Assembly: GCA_934757845.1 (NCBI GenBank)
Contig: CAKVLQ010000008.1
Span: 1 to 43,193 of the forward strand
DNA: 43,193 nt
Source of the DNA: an uncultured Clostridia bacterium
Lineage (GTDB): Bacteria; Bacillota; Clostridia; Christensenellales; UBA1242
Reading direction: 5' to 3'
Part shown: piece by piece, positions 26,552 through 35,600 of the stretch
How the letters are laid out: each line of letters starts with the position of its first letter
How positions within the stretch are numbered: the stretch's first letter is position 1
Made by a program: the position numbers and the translations under genes
Notes under the pieces: generated by a model
Seen by the model: only the letters and a program-made list of their open reading frames with translations
Database searches by the model: none
What the model was told of the DNA's origin: nothing

Positions 26552-27460
26552 ATGAAAAAAACAAATATTATAATAGACACCGACCCTGGCGTTGATGACG
26601 CAACTGCAATTACTATTGCATTATTTAACAAAAATCTTGACACAAAACTTATCACAACCACATCAGGGAATGTTGGAATTAACACAACAACTCGAAATGC
26701 TTTATATTTGGTTGAGAGATACAAAAAAGATGTTCCTGTTTGCAAAGGCGCAGAAAAACCGCTTAAACGAATAAGCAAAAGTGCATCTTTTGTGCATGGA
26801 AATGATGGACTTGGCGGATTTGTTCCACCAAAAGTTGAAAAACAAATTTGTGATGAAAATTGTATCGACAAAATGTTTGAAATTATAAAACAAAATGCAG
26901 GCAACATAAAAATTGTTGAACTTGCCCCACAAACAAATTTAGGACTTTTGTTTTCAAAATACCCTCAGGCTGAAGATATGATATCGGAAATTATTTTTGA
27001 AGGTGGTTCTCCTTATGGAAAGCAAAATGTTAAAAATCATATTTCTTTTAATATTTCTTTTGACCCCGAAGCCGCTGATATTGTTATGAAAACAAAAATC
27101 AAAAAAACCATTGTTCCAAGTGAGATTGGAAGATATATTGCTTATTTTTCAAGCAATCAAGTTGAGCAAATTAAAAGCATAAACAAAACTGGTGCATTTT
27201 TGGCAAAAATGTTTGAAGGATACAAAAGTGATGCTATCCAAAAAGCCACCGAATCTAACGATTTGTGTGCTGTGATGTATTTGTTATATCCACAAATCTT
27301 TTCAACCTATAAGTGCGATATAAAAATTGACCTTGACGAAATGCCAGGAAAAACAATTATAACCGAAAATGAAAATGGCAATGTTGTTTTTGTTGAAGAT
27401 GTTAATCGTGAAAAGTTTTTTGAACTTTTTATGGAAAATTTAAAAAACATAAAAGAATAA
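26552..27460 (+). CDS. Inosine-uridine preferring nucleoside hydrolase family protein
   Basis: Hydrolyses ribonucleosides to base and ribose for salvage. The 302-residue product has the calcium-binding signature DTDPGVDDA at residues 9-17, GNDGLGG (~88-94) and FNISFDPEAADIV (~169-181), where the conserved family Asp sits. An AAAGGA ribosome binding site precedes the ATG. The family contains both catabolic and uncertain members, so the exact nucleoside is unknown. It is followed by the long non-coding interval. Confidence 0.92.
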   Translation: MKKTNIIIDTDPGVDDATAITIALFNKNLDTKLITTTSGNVGINTTTRNALYLVERYKKDVPVCKGAEKPLKRISKSASFVHGNDGLGGFVPPKVEKQICDENCIDKMFEIIKQNAGNIKIVELAPQTNLGLLFSKYPQAEDMISEIIFEGGSPYGKQNVKNHISFNISFDPEAADIVMKTKIKKTIVPSEIGRYIAYFSSNQVEQIKSINKTGAFLAKMFEGYKSDAIQKATESNDLCAVMYLLYPQIFSTYKCDIKIDLDEMPGKTIITENENGNVVFVEDVNREKFFELFMENLKNIKE

Positions 27461-27592
27461 ATGGCTTTAAAACTTTTATTTTTATTAAAAATGATTTTAA
27501 CATAATTATTAAAAAAATTTTTTAAATTTAAAAATGTTATAATAATTTAAAATATATTTGATTTAAAAAAAAATAATTAAAAGGATATTAAT

Positions 27593-27611
27593 ATTATCAT
27601 AAAATGATAAT
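27593..27611. repeat. Perfect hairpin in the non-coding interval
   Basis: ATTATCAT (27593-27600), AAA loop, ATGATAAT (27604-27611). It is followed by T-rich sequence, so it may be a weak terminator of the nucleoside hydrolase transcript. Confidence 0.5.
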
Positions 27612-27630
27612 TTTTATTAAAAATATAACA

Positions 27631-27663
27631 AAAAAAACTTGAATTAATTTTTCAAGTTTTTTT
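27631..27663. terminator. Strong bidirectional terminator in the non-coding interval
   Basis: AAAAAAACTTGAA (27631-27643), seven-base loop, TTCAAGTTTTTTT (27651-27663). Confidence 0.65.
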
Positions 27664-27706
27664 AATGTTTTTTACAAAATTAAATGCTAATTTTTAATGT
27701 TTTTGT

Positions 27707-27728
27707 AAAAAATGTATAAACATTTTTT
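27707..27728. repeat. Perfect hairpin AAAAAATGT/ACATTTTTT
   Basis: AAAAAATGT (27707-27715), ATAA loop, ACATTTTTT (27720-27728). Terminator-like on both strands; the third hairpin in the interval. Confidence 0.5.
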
Positions 27729-27985
27729 ATTAAAATTTATGCAAAATTTTGAATGTCTTTATTTTAAAGGGTTTTAAAGAAAATCACAAAAGTTATCCAC
27801 ATTTGCACATTAAATATTTATAAATTTGCGTGAATATTTATAAAATTATAAATTTTTTGTGTGAATTTATGCAAAAATGTGTGTTTATATACATAAATTA
27901 TCCACTTATCCACATTGTGGTTTGGTTAAAATTATAATTATGCAGTTGTATGCATACAGCATTCACAACAAAATTTTATTTAAAA

Positions 27986-29473
27986 TTAAAGTTCATATCC
28001 ATTAGAATTAAAATTTGTTTGATTTATTGTTTCAACTTCCATTTGTGGTGGAATATATTGCGTTTCATTATCAATTTCTTCGCCTTTTTCTGGTTCTTTT
28101 GTGCCTTCAATCAATATTCCTTGTTTTGGCTCATAAATTTCATGTCTAACCATTTCTTTGCTAACAAATTCACCATTGATATATTTTTCCAAATAACCTT
28201 TTGCTTCATATCCTTCTTTTGGATAACTTAATCTAAAATATTCACCTTTATAGGTTACTTTGTCCGAATACTCCCCTTTTGTGTCTGGAATAATTTTGTC
28301 GCCGTTATGTGGAATGGTTCTAACATATTCTACACTTCTTTTAAAAGAAATTCCTTCTTCAAGTGGTTTTCCATAAACTTTTGCATAAGCCCTATCGCCT
28401 TCTACATAGGCTTCAATATATATAGGTTGGTCGCTTATGTTTTTAAATCGCATATCTGCCGTGCCTTCATTTACCATAGCATCTAAACTTAATTCAACAT
28501 ATCCAACTGGAAGCGTGTGTTTGTGGGCTTCCAAAATCTCCGTTCCGCTTAAAAGCAAAGCATTATAAAGTGTGGTTGAAGCCTGACAAATTCCGCCACC
28601 AACACCTTCAACATATTGACCGTTAACAATAACTATTGCACTTTGATAACCTGTTTCTTCAGTTTGCGGACCAGTTGTTTCATTAAAACTTACTTCTTGG
28701 TTTGGCTCAATAATTTTTCCATTAAATTTGCTTAATGCCAAACTAACATTATGTTTCCTTCCACCTTTGCTTGTTGACAAATCGGTTGAAAATTCACCAA
28801 GCAAACTTAATTTGTCGTTATAAAAATCTTCGCAAATTTCAGGTTCTATGCTGGTTGTTTCAAGTTCAACATAAATATTTGAAGATGTTTTAAATTGTTC
28901 TTCAATGTCTGCATACAATTTTTCTTCGTTAAGTTTTGTTCCGCTATGACATTTTGTTATGTTAAAAATTTGTTTTGTGTTTGGCAAAAACTCAACTTCA
29001 CTGTTTTGGGCAGGCGTTTCAATTTCAGATTTAATTTCTTCAACTTTATCTTTAAAATCAACAAAGATATGATTAAACGCAACATCATAATTATAACCAA
29101 GCGATGAAATAAACTTAATGTTTTGTTTGCTTTCCCCCACAAGTTGAGTGTGCTTATAGGCATCTTCAACTATTGTGTGAATGTTGGTTGAAACTTGAAG
29201 GTCTTTTTGAGTATAATTCCATGTTTTGTCTTTATATTTTAATGTTATATTCAAATTTTCTATTTTATCATTTAATGCACTGTTAATTTTGGTTTCTGCC
29301 TGAATTTTGGTTAAACCTTTAACATTAACTCCTGCAATTACAACATTTTCTTTGAATGCTTTGTTGTTGTTTTTTTGAACATTTACAGTTTGAACAAACA
29401 ACACAAGCAAAAGTGTTGCCAATATAACCGATGTTATTGTTACCAAGACATTTAAAATTTTATTTGCTTTCAT
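27986..29473 (-). CDS. VanW-family membrane-anchored cell wall protein
   Basis: The 495-residue product has a signal anchor (~8-29), then a PG_binding_4-like N-terminal region (~40-200, with VNVKGLTKIQAETKIN and the QLVGESKQNIKF segment), then the VanW domain (~225-370: GEFSTDLSTSKGGRKHNVSL, EVSFNETTGPQTEETGYQ, GVGGGICQASTTLYNALLLSG). The C-terminus (~380-450, VEYVRTIPHNGDKIIPDTKG) resembles a G5-type strand region, followed by a Glu-rich tail. These YoaR-like proteins are common in Firmicutes, face the wall, and lack a defined biochemical role; the name VanW does not imply vancomycin resistance. A GGGAG ribosome binding site supports ATG 29473. Confidence 0.9.
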   Translation of the reverse strand: MKANKILNVLVTITSVILATLLLVLFVQTVNVQKNNNKAFKENVVIAGVNVKGLTKIQAETKINSALNDKIENLNITLKYKDKTWNYTQKDLQVSTNIHTIVEDAYKHTQLVGESKQNIKFISSLGYNYDVAFNHIFVDFKDKVEEIKSEIETPAQNSEVEFLPNTKQIFNITKCHSGTKLNEEKLYADIEEQFKTSSNIYVELETTSIEPEICEDFYNDKLSLLGEFSTDLSTSKGGRKHNVSLALSKFNGKIIEPNQEVSFNETTGPQTEETGYQSAIVIVNGQYVEGVGGGICQASTTLYNALLLSGTEILEAHKHTLPVGYVELSLDAMVNEGTADMRFKNISDQPIYIEAYVEGDRAYAKVYGKPLEEGISFKRSVEYVRTIPHNGDKIIPDTKGEYSDKVTYKGEYFRLSYPKEGYEAKGYLEKYINGEFVSKEMVRHEIYEPKQGILIEGTKEPEKGEEIDNETQYIPPQMEVETINQTNFNSNGYEL

Positions 29474-29518
29474 AATAATACTCCCACAATTAGTATGTGG
29501 AATAAATTTTTATTTATT

Positions 29519-29547
29519 AAAAAAGTGCATACTATAATGCACTTTTA
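29519..29547 (-). terminator. Terminator after rmuC
   Basis: AAAAGTGCAT (29521-29530), six-base loop, ATGCACTTTT (29537-29546), downstream of rmuC on the minus strand. Confidence 0.65.
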
Positions 29548-29560
29548 TATTTTAAAATTT

Positions 29561-30844
29561 CTAATTTGATTGCGAGCCATCGTCATTTTCGTCAGTTAAA
29601 AACTCAATGTTATTATCAAGCAACACAACCTTGTTAAGTTGTTTTTGAATTTTTTGTGTTTTTTTGGTTGCATCACTTATTGTTCCGCTTGCTTCGTCAA
29701 TTTTCTTTTGAGTTTTGGTTAATAAATCAACAAAAGTTACAAACTCTTTTTTGAAAGTAGAAAGCAAACTCCAAATTTCGCTTGAACGCTTCTCTATGGC
29801 AAGAGTTTGAAACCCCATTTGCAAACTGTTAAGCAGTGCCGACAAAGTGGTTGGACCACAAACAATAATTCGATAATCTCTTTGTAATTGTTCAACAAGT
29901 CCCGTGTTTTTTATAACTTCGCCATACAAACCTTCTATTGGCAAATACATAATTGCAAAATCGGTGGTTTTGGGAACAACAATATATTTTTCATTAATTT
30001 TTTTTGCTTCTTCTTTTATTCTTCGCTCTAACGCTTTTTGCATTGCTTGAATAGTTGCAATGTCGGAAACAGCTTCGGCGTCCAAAATTTTTATGTAGTC
30101 TTCTATTGGAAATTTAGCATCGATTGGAAGCAAAACTTCGCTTTGGTCTTTCCCAGGAAGAATAATAGCAAAATCAACTCGTTTATCGTCTTTGATTGTT
30201 ACATTTGGTGAATATTGATTTGGTGCAAGCATTTGTTCAAGCAAGTTTCCAAGTTGAATTTCGCCAAAAGTTCCACGAGTTTTTACATTTGTTAAAACCT
30301 TTTTAAGGTCGCCAACACTCCCAGCCAAAGTTCTCATTTCGCCAAGACCCGCACTGACTTTTTCAAGACGCTCAGAAATTAAATTAAAACTTTCGTTCAA
30401 GCGTTTTTCCAAACTTTCGTTTAATTTTTCATCAACAGTTTGCCTCATTTGTTCAAGTTTTTGCTCGTTGTTTTGCTTCAAATTTGTTAAACTCATTTCC
30501 AAAACATTACTATTTTTTTCAAGTTTATTTTCCAAACTTAAATTTAGTTCTTGAATTTTTCTGCCAACATTTTCAAGTCTTTCAAATTGATTATTACTTA
30601 TACTATCCAAACTTTTTATGGTTGATTCGCTATAACTTTTTATAATTTCGGTAATGGTTTGATTATAAGTTGCAACTGTGGTTGTTAGTTTTTGAATTTC
30701 AAGATTAAGCCTTGTTATTTCGTTACCATCTGTTGACACTATTGTTTGCTTTGATTTTTTTGAAACAATAATTATTGAAACGATTGTTGTTATTATGCTA
30801 ACAAATAAAAGCACAATTATTGATATTAATAAAATTTTATCCAT
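29561..30844 (-). CDS. rmuC: DNA recombination protein RmuC homologue
   Basis: RmuC-family proteins have a predicted nuclease-like core and limit DNA inversions at short inverted repeats. The 427-residue product has an N-terminal membrane helix (~4-26), a long coiled coil (~40-170), then the conserved RmuC domain (~180-375) with GTFGEIQLGNLLEQML, PNVTIKDDKRVDFAIILPG, LLPIDAKFPIEDY and FAIMYLPIEGLYGEV. There is no Shine-Dalgarno; an extended -10 (TGATATAAT) ends six bases before the ATG, suggesting a leaderless message. It stands alone between the VanW gene and the SipW operon. Confidence 0.93.
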   Translation of the reverse strand: MDKILLISIIVLLFVSIITTIVSIIIVSKKSKQTIVSTDGNEITRLNLEIQKLTTTVATYNQTITEIIKSYSESTIKSLDSISNNQFERLENVGRKIQELNLSLENKLEKNSNVLEMSLTNLKQNNEQKLEQMRQTVDEKLNESLEKRLNESFNLISERLEKVSAGLGEMRTLAGSVGDLKKVLTNVKTRGTFGEIQLGNLLEQMLAPNQYSPNVTIKDDKRVDFAIILPGKDQSEVLLPIDAKFPIEDYIKILDAEAVSDIATIQAMQKALERRIKEEAKKINEKYIVVPKTTDFAIMYLPIEGLYGEVIKNTGLVEQLQRDYRIIVCGPTTLSALLNSLQMGFQTLAIEKRSSEIWSLLSTFKKEFVTFVDLLTKTQKKIDEASGTISDATKKTQKIQKQLNKVVLLDNNIEFLTDENDDGSQSN

Positions 30845-30850
30845 AAGTTA

Positions 30851-30859
30851 ATTATATCA
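30851..30859 (-). promoter_or_regulatory. Extended -10 of rmuC (predicted leaderless)
   Basis: Minus strand TGATATAAT (30859-30851) with six bases between TATAAT and the ATG at 30844. No strong -35 is seen, as expected for an extended -10 promoter. Confidence 0.55.
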
Positions 30860-30887
30860 CAAATTATTGTTAAAAGTTTAATAATTT

Positions 30888-30913
30888 AAAAAAAAGTGCA
30901 AAGCACTTTTTTT
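30888..30913 (-). terminator. Terminator of the SipW operon
   Basis: AAAAAAAAGTGC, AAA loop, GCACTTTTTTT, directly after the stop of the last operon gene on the minus strand. Confidence 0.75.
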
Positions 30914-30914
30914 A

Positions 30915-31496
30915 TTAAGCCAAATAATTTTCAACCAAATTATACCACTCCACTGGATAATTGTCGGCATTCCACTCTAGAACTGCAATTTTGGTTGATT
31001 GTATTGATTCAATATAAATTTTCATTTCATATTTTTTGCCTTGATAGTCTTGTGCGTCAAGTTCGCCATTAACCGAAAAAGTTAAAACCAAATCATTTAC
31101 AGACGAGTTTGATGCCAAAATACGGTTATAATAATATTTGTTATCTTCACTTTTTGTAAATTGATTTTCTGGAAGACTTAAACTTAAATAGTTACTATCA
31201 AGTGAATTGTCAACATAAAATTCAAGCCAAAGCCTAAAAACACAACTTGTTGAATTTGCTGGGTTTGTAATGTTAATTGTTCGAGTTGAAGTGCTGTTTA
31301 TGGTAAGTTCTTCTTTTGAAAGTGTAATTTCTTCATTATTTTTAACGCTTATATCCAATTTGTGTTGCTTAAATTGAATAATGCCCGAATTTTCATATCT
31401 ATCACTAAAAAGCGCCAAACTTATGTTAAGCGAAATAAGTGCCACAAACAAGGTGCACAAAACAATTAGTGATAATATTTTTGTTTTTTTGCTCAT
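30915..31496 (-). CDS. Secreted TasA/camelysin-like protein with SipW-type signal (second)
   Basis: A 193-residue exported protein. The ATG at 31496 is preferred because an AAGGAGAG ribosome binding site precedes it; a TTG five codons upstream falls before that site. The signal peptide (~6-27, ILSLIVLCTLFVALISLNIS) ends in LALFSD, the A-x-F-S-D pattern seen at the cleavage site of TasA-type substrates of SipW. The mature part is beta-rich and hydroxyl-rich (ELTINSTSTRTINITNPANS), with a single Cys. It starts eight bases after the preceding gene. By analogy it may form fibres or a matrix component; sequence similarity beyond the signal is weak. Confidence 0.8.
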   Translation of the reverse strand: MSKKTKILSLIVLCTLFVALISLNISLALFSDRYENSGIIQFKQHKLDISVKNNEEITLSKEELTINSTSTRTINITNPANSTSCVFRLWLEFYVDNSLDSNYLSLSLPENQFTKSEDNKYYYNRILASNSSVNDLVLTFSVNGELDAQDYQGKKYEMKIYIESIQSTKIAVLEWNADNYPVEWYNLVENYLA

Positions 31497-31504
31497 AACT
31501 CTCC

Positions 31505-32062
31505 TTACCAATTTGCTGGTTTGTTTGTTGCTTGAATAATTTCTGGAACGATGAAAAATCTTACCGTTTGAAATTGATATGTATCATTAACTTCGGGTGC
31601 AAAAGAAATTTTTGAAAACAAGGTTAATGTTTCGTTTGGCTCTATAGGTCTGTCGTTTTTAAGATAATAATATCCACTTCTTCGTTCCCAAACTGTGTTG
31701 TCAATTTCAAAAACGCAAACCGAAATCAAATCGCCTTCTTCGCTTAAAACTTCATTTGGTCCACCATTAAGCCACTCAATCCATATTGAAAATCTTATGT
31801 AACCATTGATATTATTATTTTCGGTTGAAAGTTCAATTTTAAGGTCTACATCACTTGGTCTATACATAATTGTTCTGCTTGCAAGATAATCAGATTCTTG
31901 CGTTGTGATTTTTTGAGTTAAATTCAAAACTGGAAGTTCACCGCTTGATGAAAATTGTTTTTTATATTTAAAATATGCCAATGAAAAATTTACTGACAGT
32001 GCAATCACAATCAACATCAAACACGCTATTAATGAATATCCAATTTTTTTTGCTTTTGTCAA
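31505..32062 (-). CDS. Secreted protein with SipW-type signal (first)
   Basis: A 185-residue exported protein whose signal peptide (~8-28) ends in FSLAYFKYKKQFSSSGELP, fitting the SipW-dependent signal pattern. The start is a TTG overlapping the SipW stop by four bases (TTGA), with AAAGGAG eight bases upstream, so it is tightly coupled to the peptidase. The mature region is beta-rich (VDLKIELSTENNN, GYIRFSIWIEWLNGG) and resembles the fold expected for TasA/camelysin relatives only in general terms. The most likely role is a subunit processed by the adjacent peptidase. Confidence 0.8.
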   Translation of the reverse strand: MTKAKKIGYSLIACLMLIVIALSVNFSLAYFKYKKQFSSSGELPVLNLTQKITTQESDYLASRTIMYRPSDVDLKIELSTENNNINGYIRFSIWIEWLNGGPNEVLSEEGDLISVCVFEIDNTVWERRSGYYYLKNDRPIEPNETLTLFSKISFAPEVNDTYQFQTVRFFIVPEIIQATNKPANW

Positions 32063-32667
32063 GATTGTTTCTCCTTTAAAACATAAGTTGGAACATATAA
32101 AACTTTTCCAAACAAATAATAAACCATAAACGCTAAAACAACTGATATAATTCCAATAATATTAATTCCACCAAAAGGACCAACTATCAAAGCCTTTATG
32201 CTAGAAAGCCAAAGCCCCAATTTTGGAACGGAAAACAAAACTTTTCCGCAATATTCTTTTTCGCTTATTGGGCTGTCTTTGCTAACTTGCGAGTCATTCA
32301 AAAGTTCTTCTGGAGTTTCCCAAGTTCCATCACTCTTTTGCCTTTGTTGGCAAGTTGTTACTGTTTTGTTTTCGGCATCAATTTTAACAATTTGGTGAGT
32401 AACATAAGAGTTTCCTGTTTTATAGGTTACAAAATCGCCAACTTTAAGTTTGTCAAAATCAACTCTATAATCAAACGCTAACGACTCAATATGATGAATT
32501 GGTTCAGCACTCCAGCCATTAATATGATAAATTCCAATTTTGCCAAAGCAATAAAGAATAGTTATCAAAGCAAAAACAAGCAAAAGCACGCAAAGTGTTA
32601 TGTTTTTTGCCATGCTTTGCTTTTTGTTATATTTTTTGTAAATAAGTTTAAAGTTATATTGTTTCAT
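32059..32667 (-). CDS. sipW: SipW-type (ER-type) signal peptidase I
   Basis: A membrane signal peptidase that processes a restricted set of exported proteins. The 202-residue product has an N-terminal helix (~24-42), the nucleophile region GWSAEPI with Ser53, KVGDFVTYKT (~75-84) and THQIVKI with His91 in place of the lysine base of ordinary signal peptidases, which defines the ER/SipW type. A C-terminal membrane helix (~165-190) completes the topology. The usual Met after the catalytic Ser is Ala here. An AGGAGC ribosome binding site precedes ATG 32667. It sits between a giant lipoprotein and two probable substrates. Confidence 0.9.
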   Translation of the reverse strand: MKQYNFKLIYKKYNKKQSMAKNITLCVLLLVFALITILYCFGKIGIYHINGWSAEPIHHIESLAFDYRVDFDKLKVGDFVTYKTGNSYVTHQIVKIDAENKTVTTCQQRQKSDGTWETPEELLNDSQVSKDSPISEKEYCGKVLFSVPKLGLWLSSIKALIVGPFGGINIIGIISVVLAFMVYYLFGKVLYVPTYVLKEKQS

Positions 32668-32675
32668 TTTTGCTC

Positions 32676-35600
32676 CTATTCTCTTTCAATTTTAACAAAG
32701 CCAATATTAATTTGCATTATTATTTCTTCATTAAATTTATAATTTTCAATATATCTCCATTCATAATTTGAATTATCACTATTTTTTTGATTAAATGTGT
32801 CAAGAAGTTCTTGTGAATGATTTTGAATTTCACCATTTGTTTTTTCGTCAATAACTTGACCTTTAAGCATTTGTTTTGCCATAGTGGTGTCGCTTAAAAC
32901 ATAATAGTTGTTAGTTAGAGTATTGTTAGAATTATATCCAAACAAATAGCAAACTTCGCAGTCAACATCGTTTGAACTTCTGTTAAACAAGTCTATCTTA
33001 ACGTAGCTATTGAAGCAATTACCTTTATTATCTCCAATTAATCCACCAATATAAACAATATTGCTTTGAATATTAGTTGTTGACAAATTAGTAATTCCAC
33101 CTTCGCCCGTTCCAAACAAATTATTGTCTACAATAACATTTGAAACTGTTGCGTTTTCTGAATTAATTGCACAAATTCCACCAGCCCTTGCAACAAGTGT
33201 TGATTTGTTTGAAACAAAGTTTGCACAACTAATAGTTCCATAGAAAGCACAAAATTCAACTTTATTGTTGTTTATCGCACAAATTCCGCCCGCAATAGTT
33301 CCATAAACATTTGCATCAATATAAGAATAAATTATTTCGCCGTCATTTATTGCACAAACACCGCCTGAATATAAAGTGGTTTTTGCCAAAGGTTCAACTT
33401 TTGTTTGATAGTTGTTGTTTTGAACAGAACATTTTTCAATTTTTCCTTTGTTTATTGCAACAACAAGACCTGAATAAATTGATTTATATGACGCGCCAAC
33501 ATCAAGCAAAATTTCAGAATTAGAAATTATTTTTGCATTTCTTATGTTAATGTTATAAATAGTTCCTTCGTTCAATCCTGCAACGACACCAACATTAATT
33601 CCTGCTGTGATGCTTATATTGTTAAAGTCGATATTTTCAACTCTGCCAATTCTTACCCTTTCATCTTCTGGAATAAATTGTTGACGAACACCATTAACAA
33701 CTCTATCATCACTTACAGTATCACTTCCAATATATCCAAGAAGACCAGAATAGTCATAACTATCAACAATAGAAAGCCCACTAATTGTTTTTCCATCACC
33801 GTCAAGGTTTCCAGCAAATGACATATTACTGAATAATGGGGTCCACTTATTTTGAATGTTAATGTTGTTTGTTATTTTATAGAATGCAACATTGTTATAT
33901 TTGATTAGTCCCAAAGTTAATTCGTCAGTAATTAAGTATGGATTTGTTTTTGAGCCATTTCCGCTTGAGAACGAATTGAACAAATAATTATAAATTTCAA
34001 CTGGTTTTGAAGCCATTTTTTGTTCTTCGCCTTCTGTTACAAGCGAATATGCTCTTACAGAAATGTTATAATAGAAATTAACATCTGTTAAGTTATAATA
34101 AGTTTTGTTTACATAAACAACTGAATAATTGTTGTTATATTCTTCGTCTTGAACTTTTTCACCCAAAGCATTTAAAGTATATCTTGTTAAAGTTAAAATA
34201 TATCCATTTGCTTCTTCACTTCCTGTCCAAGAAACTTTTCCGTGAGTAACATGAAGATTTGTTACTTCTGGTGGTCGAACAATAGTTATTGTGTTGCTTG
34301 CATCACTAGAAATAAATTTATCATTTCCATAAGCACAAACATTAACTTCAAATTTTCCTTCGCCAGAAAGTTTGTTTAATTTATTTTCTTCAAAATATAA
34401 TTCGCCGTTATTTTCAACAATATTTTCATTTGAAGATAATACCAAAATATTTTCACCATTATCGTTAGTGTAATATAACAAATCTTCAAATCTTATTTTT
34501 GAATTTGTTGAAGGAATTATTCCACTAAACAATTTTGTAGCATCGTTTAATGTGTGTTTAATATTAACAACAAATTCTTGAACAAGTTTTATATTAGGAT
34601 TTGTCCAGTTCAAGTTTAATCCGTCAGCAATGTTTAAATCTTCTAATTTGATTAGTTTATAAACGCTTGAACTTACAATTTTACTGCTTGTGTAATTATA
34701 ATCTCCACTCTGCTTGCTTCCAATGTTTTGAATTGAAACTGAATAACTTCCGTCTTCAAATCTATCACCCAAAACAAAAGTTGTTGTTCCGTCTTCAAGA
34801 CTAAATTCTTCTTTGTTTTGACCCCAAGATATTACAATTTTATAACCATTAGGGCTTGCTTTCGAATTTGCTGGAAGACCAACTATATCGCTAGGTTTTG
34901 GATTTGTCCAAGTTAGCGTTCCTTTTTCAATTCTAATATCACTAATATTTGCAAGTTTAACAACATTTGATAAAATTGTTTTGTTGCTGTTTAGATAATA
35001 ATAATTATCACCTAATGCTTTAACTTCAAAACTATAAAGCCCATAAGGAATTATATCTTTTTTGCTTATTTCAAATGCTGTTGCAGTTGTTTGCTCGCTA
35101 TAAACCGAAGTTTCTTTGTTCAAACTAAAACTATAAACAACATTTCCGTTTCCGTTATTATAATTTTCGGCACTTATACTATCCCAATAAAGTTCGCCAC
35201 TTGAGACATAAATCGCACTTGATGCTTCAAGTTTTATTGCGTCAAAGTCATCAGAGAAGTTGCTTGAAAGTGTTGCACTCATTCCAACTGCTTGATAATA
35301 GAAATTATAATTTCCTGCCCCATATTGAGCCGATAATTCAAATTTAAGATTATTTCTGTTAATTTCGGTTTCTTTGTTATTTATAATCAAGTTATAATAC
35401 GATACACCCGAATTTGAATTAACTTGCGTTAAACACAACATTCCATCTTCAACAAACGCCTTTTGTGGTGTTTGAAGTTTGAAAGCTTTGCAAGCATTTT
35501 CTGGTGAAGTTAAACTTTTCATAACAACAGTTTCGTCTTTAATTTCACCCAAACTATTAAGTTCAATTTCTCCAAGTGCGGTTATTCTAAACTCATAATT

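Larger units (their letters stand above)
27461..27985. other. 525-base AT-rich non-coding interval with DnaA boxes; candidate oriC
   Basis: This is the longest gene-free stretch in the window and lies between convergent genes, so it needs no promoters. The left half (27461-27760) is almost pure A/T and holds three hairpins. The right half has DnaA boxes TTATCCACA (27793-27801), TTATCCACT (27898-27906) and TTATCCACA (27906-27914), the repeat AATATTTATAAA twice at 20-base spacing (27813, 27833), two copies of TTTATGCAAAA (27737, 27867), and a 12-bp palindrome TGTATGCATACA (27947-27958). An A/T-rich unwinding zone next to clustered DnaA boxes is the usual layout of a bacterial origin. gyrBA, walJ-like and ssb-like genes nearby are often origin-proximal. 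dnaA itself is not visible. Confidence 0.5.

Noticed and set aside
27986..29473. Vancomycin resistance, suggested by the VanW name
   Set aside because: No vanHAX or vanRS genes are present; VanW/YoaR proteins are widespread wall-facing proteins without a resistance role.
31497..31511. TTG start five codons upstream for the last SipW operon gene
   Set aside because: The AAGGAGAG ribosome binding site lies between this TTG and the ATG at 31496, so the ATG is the better start.
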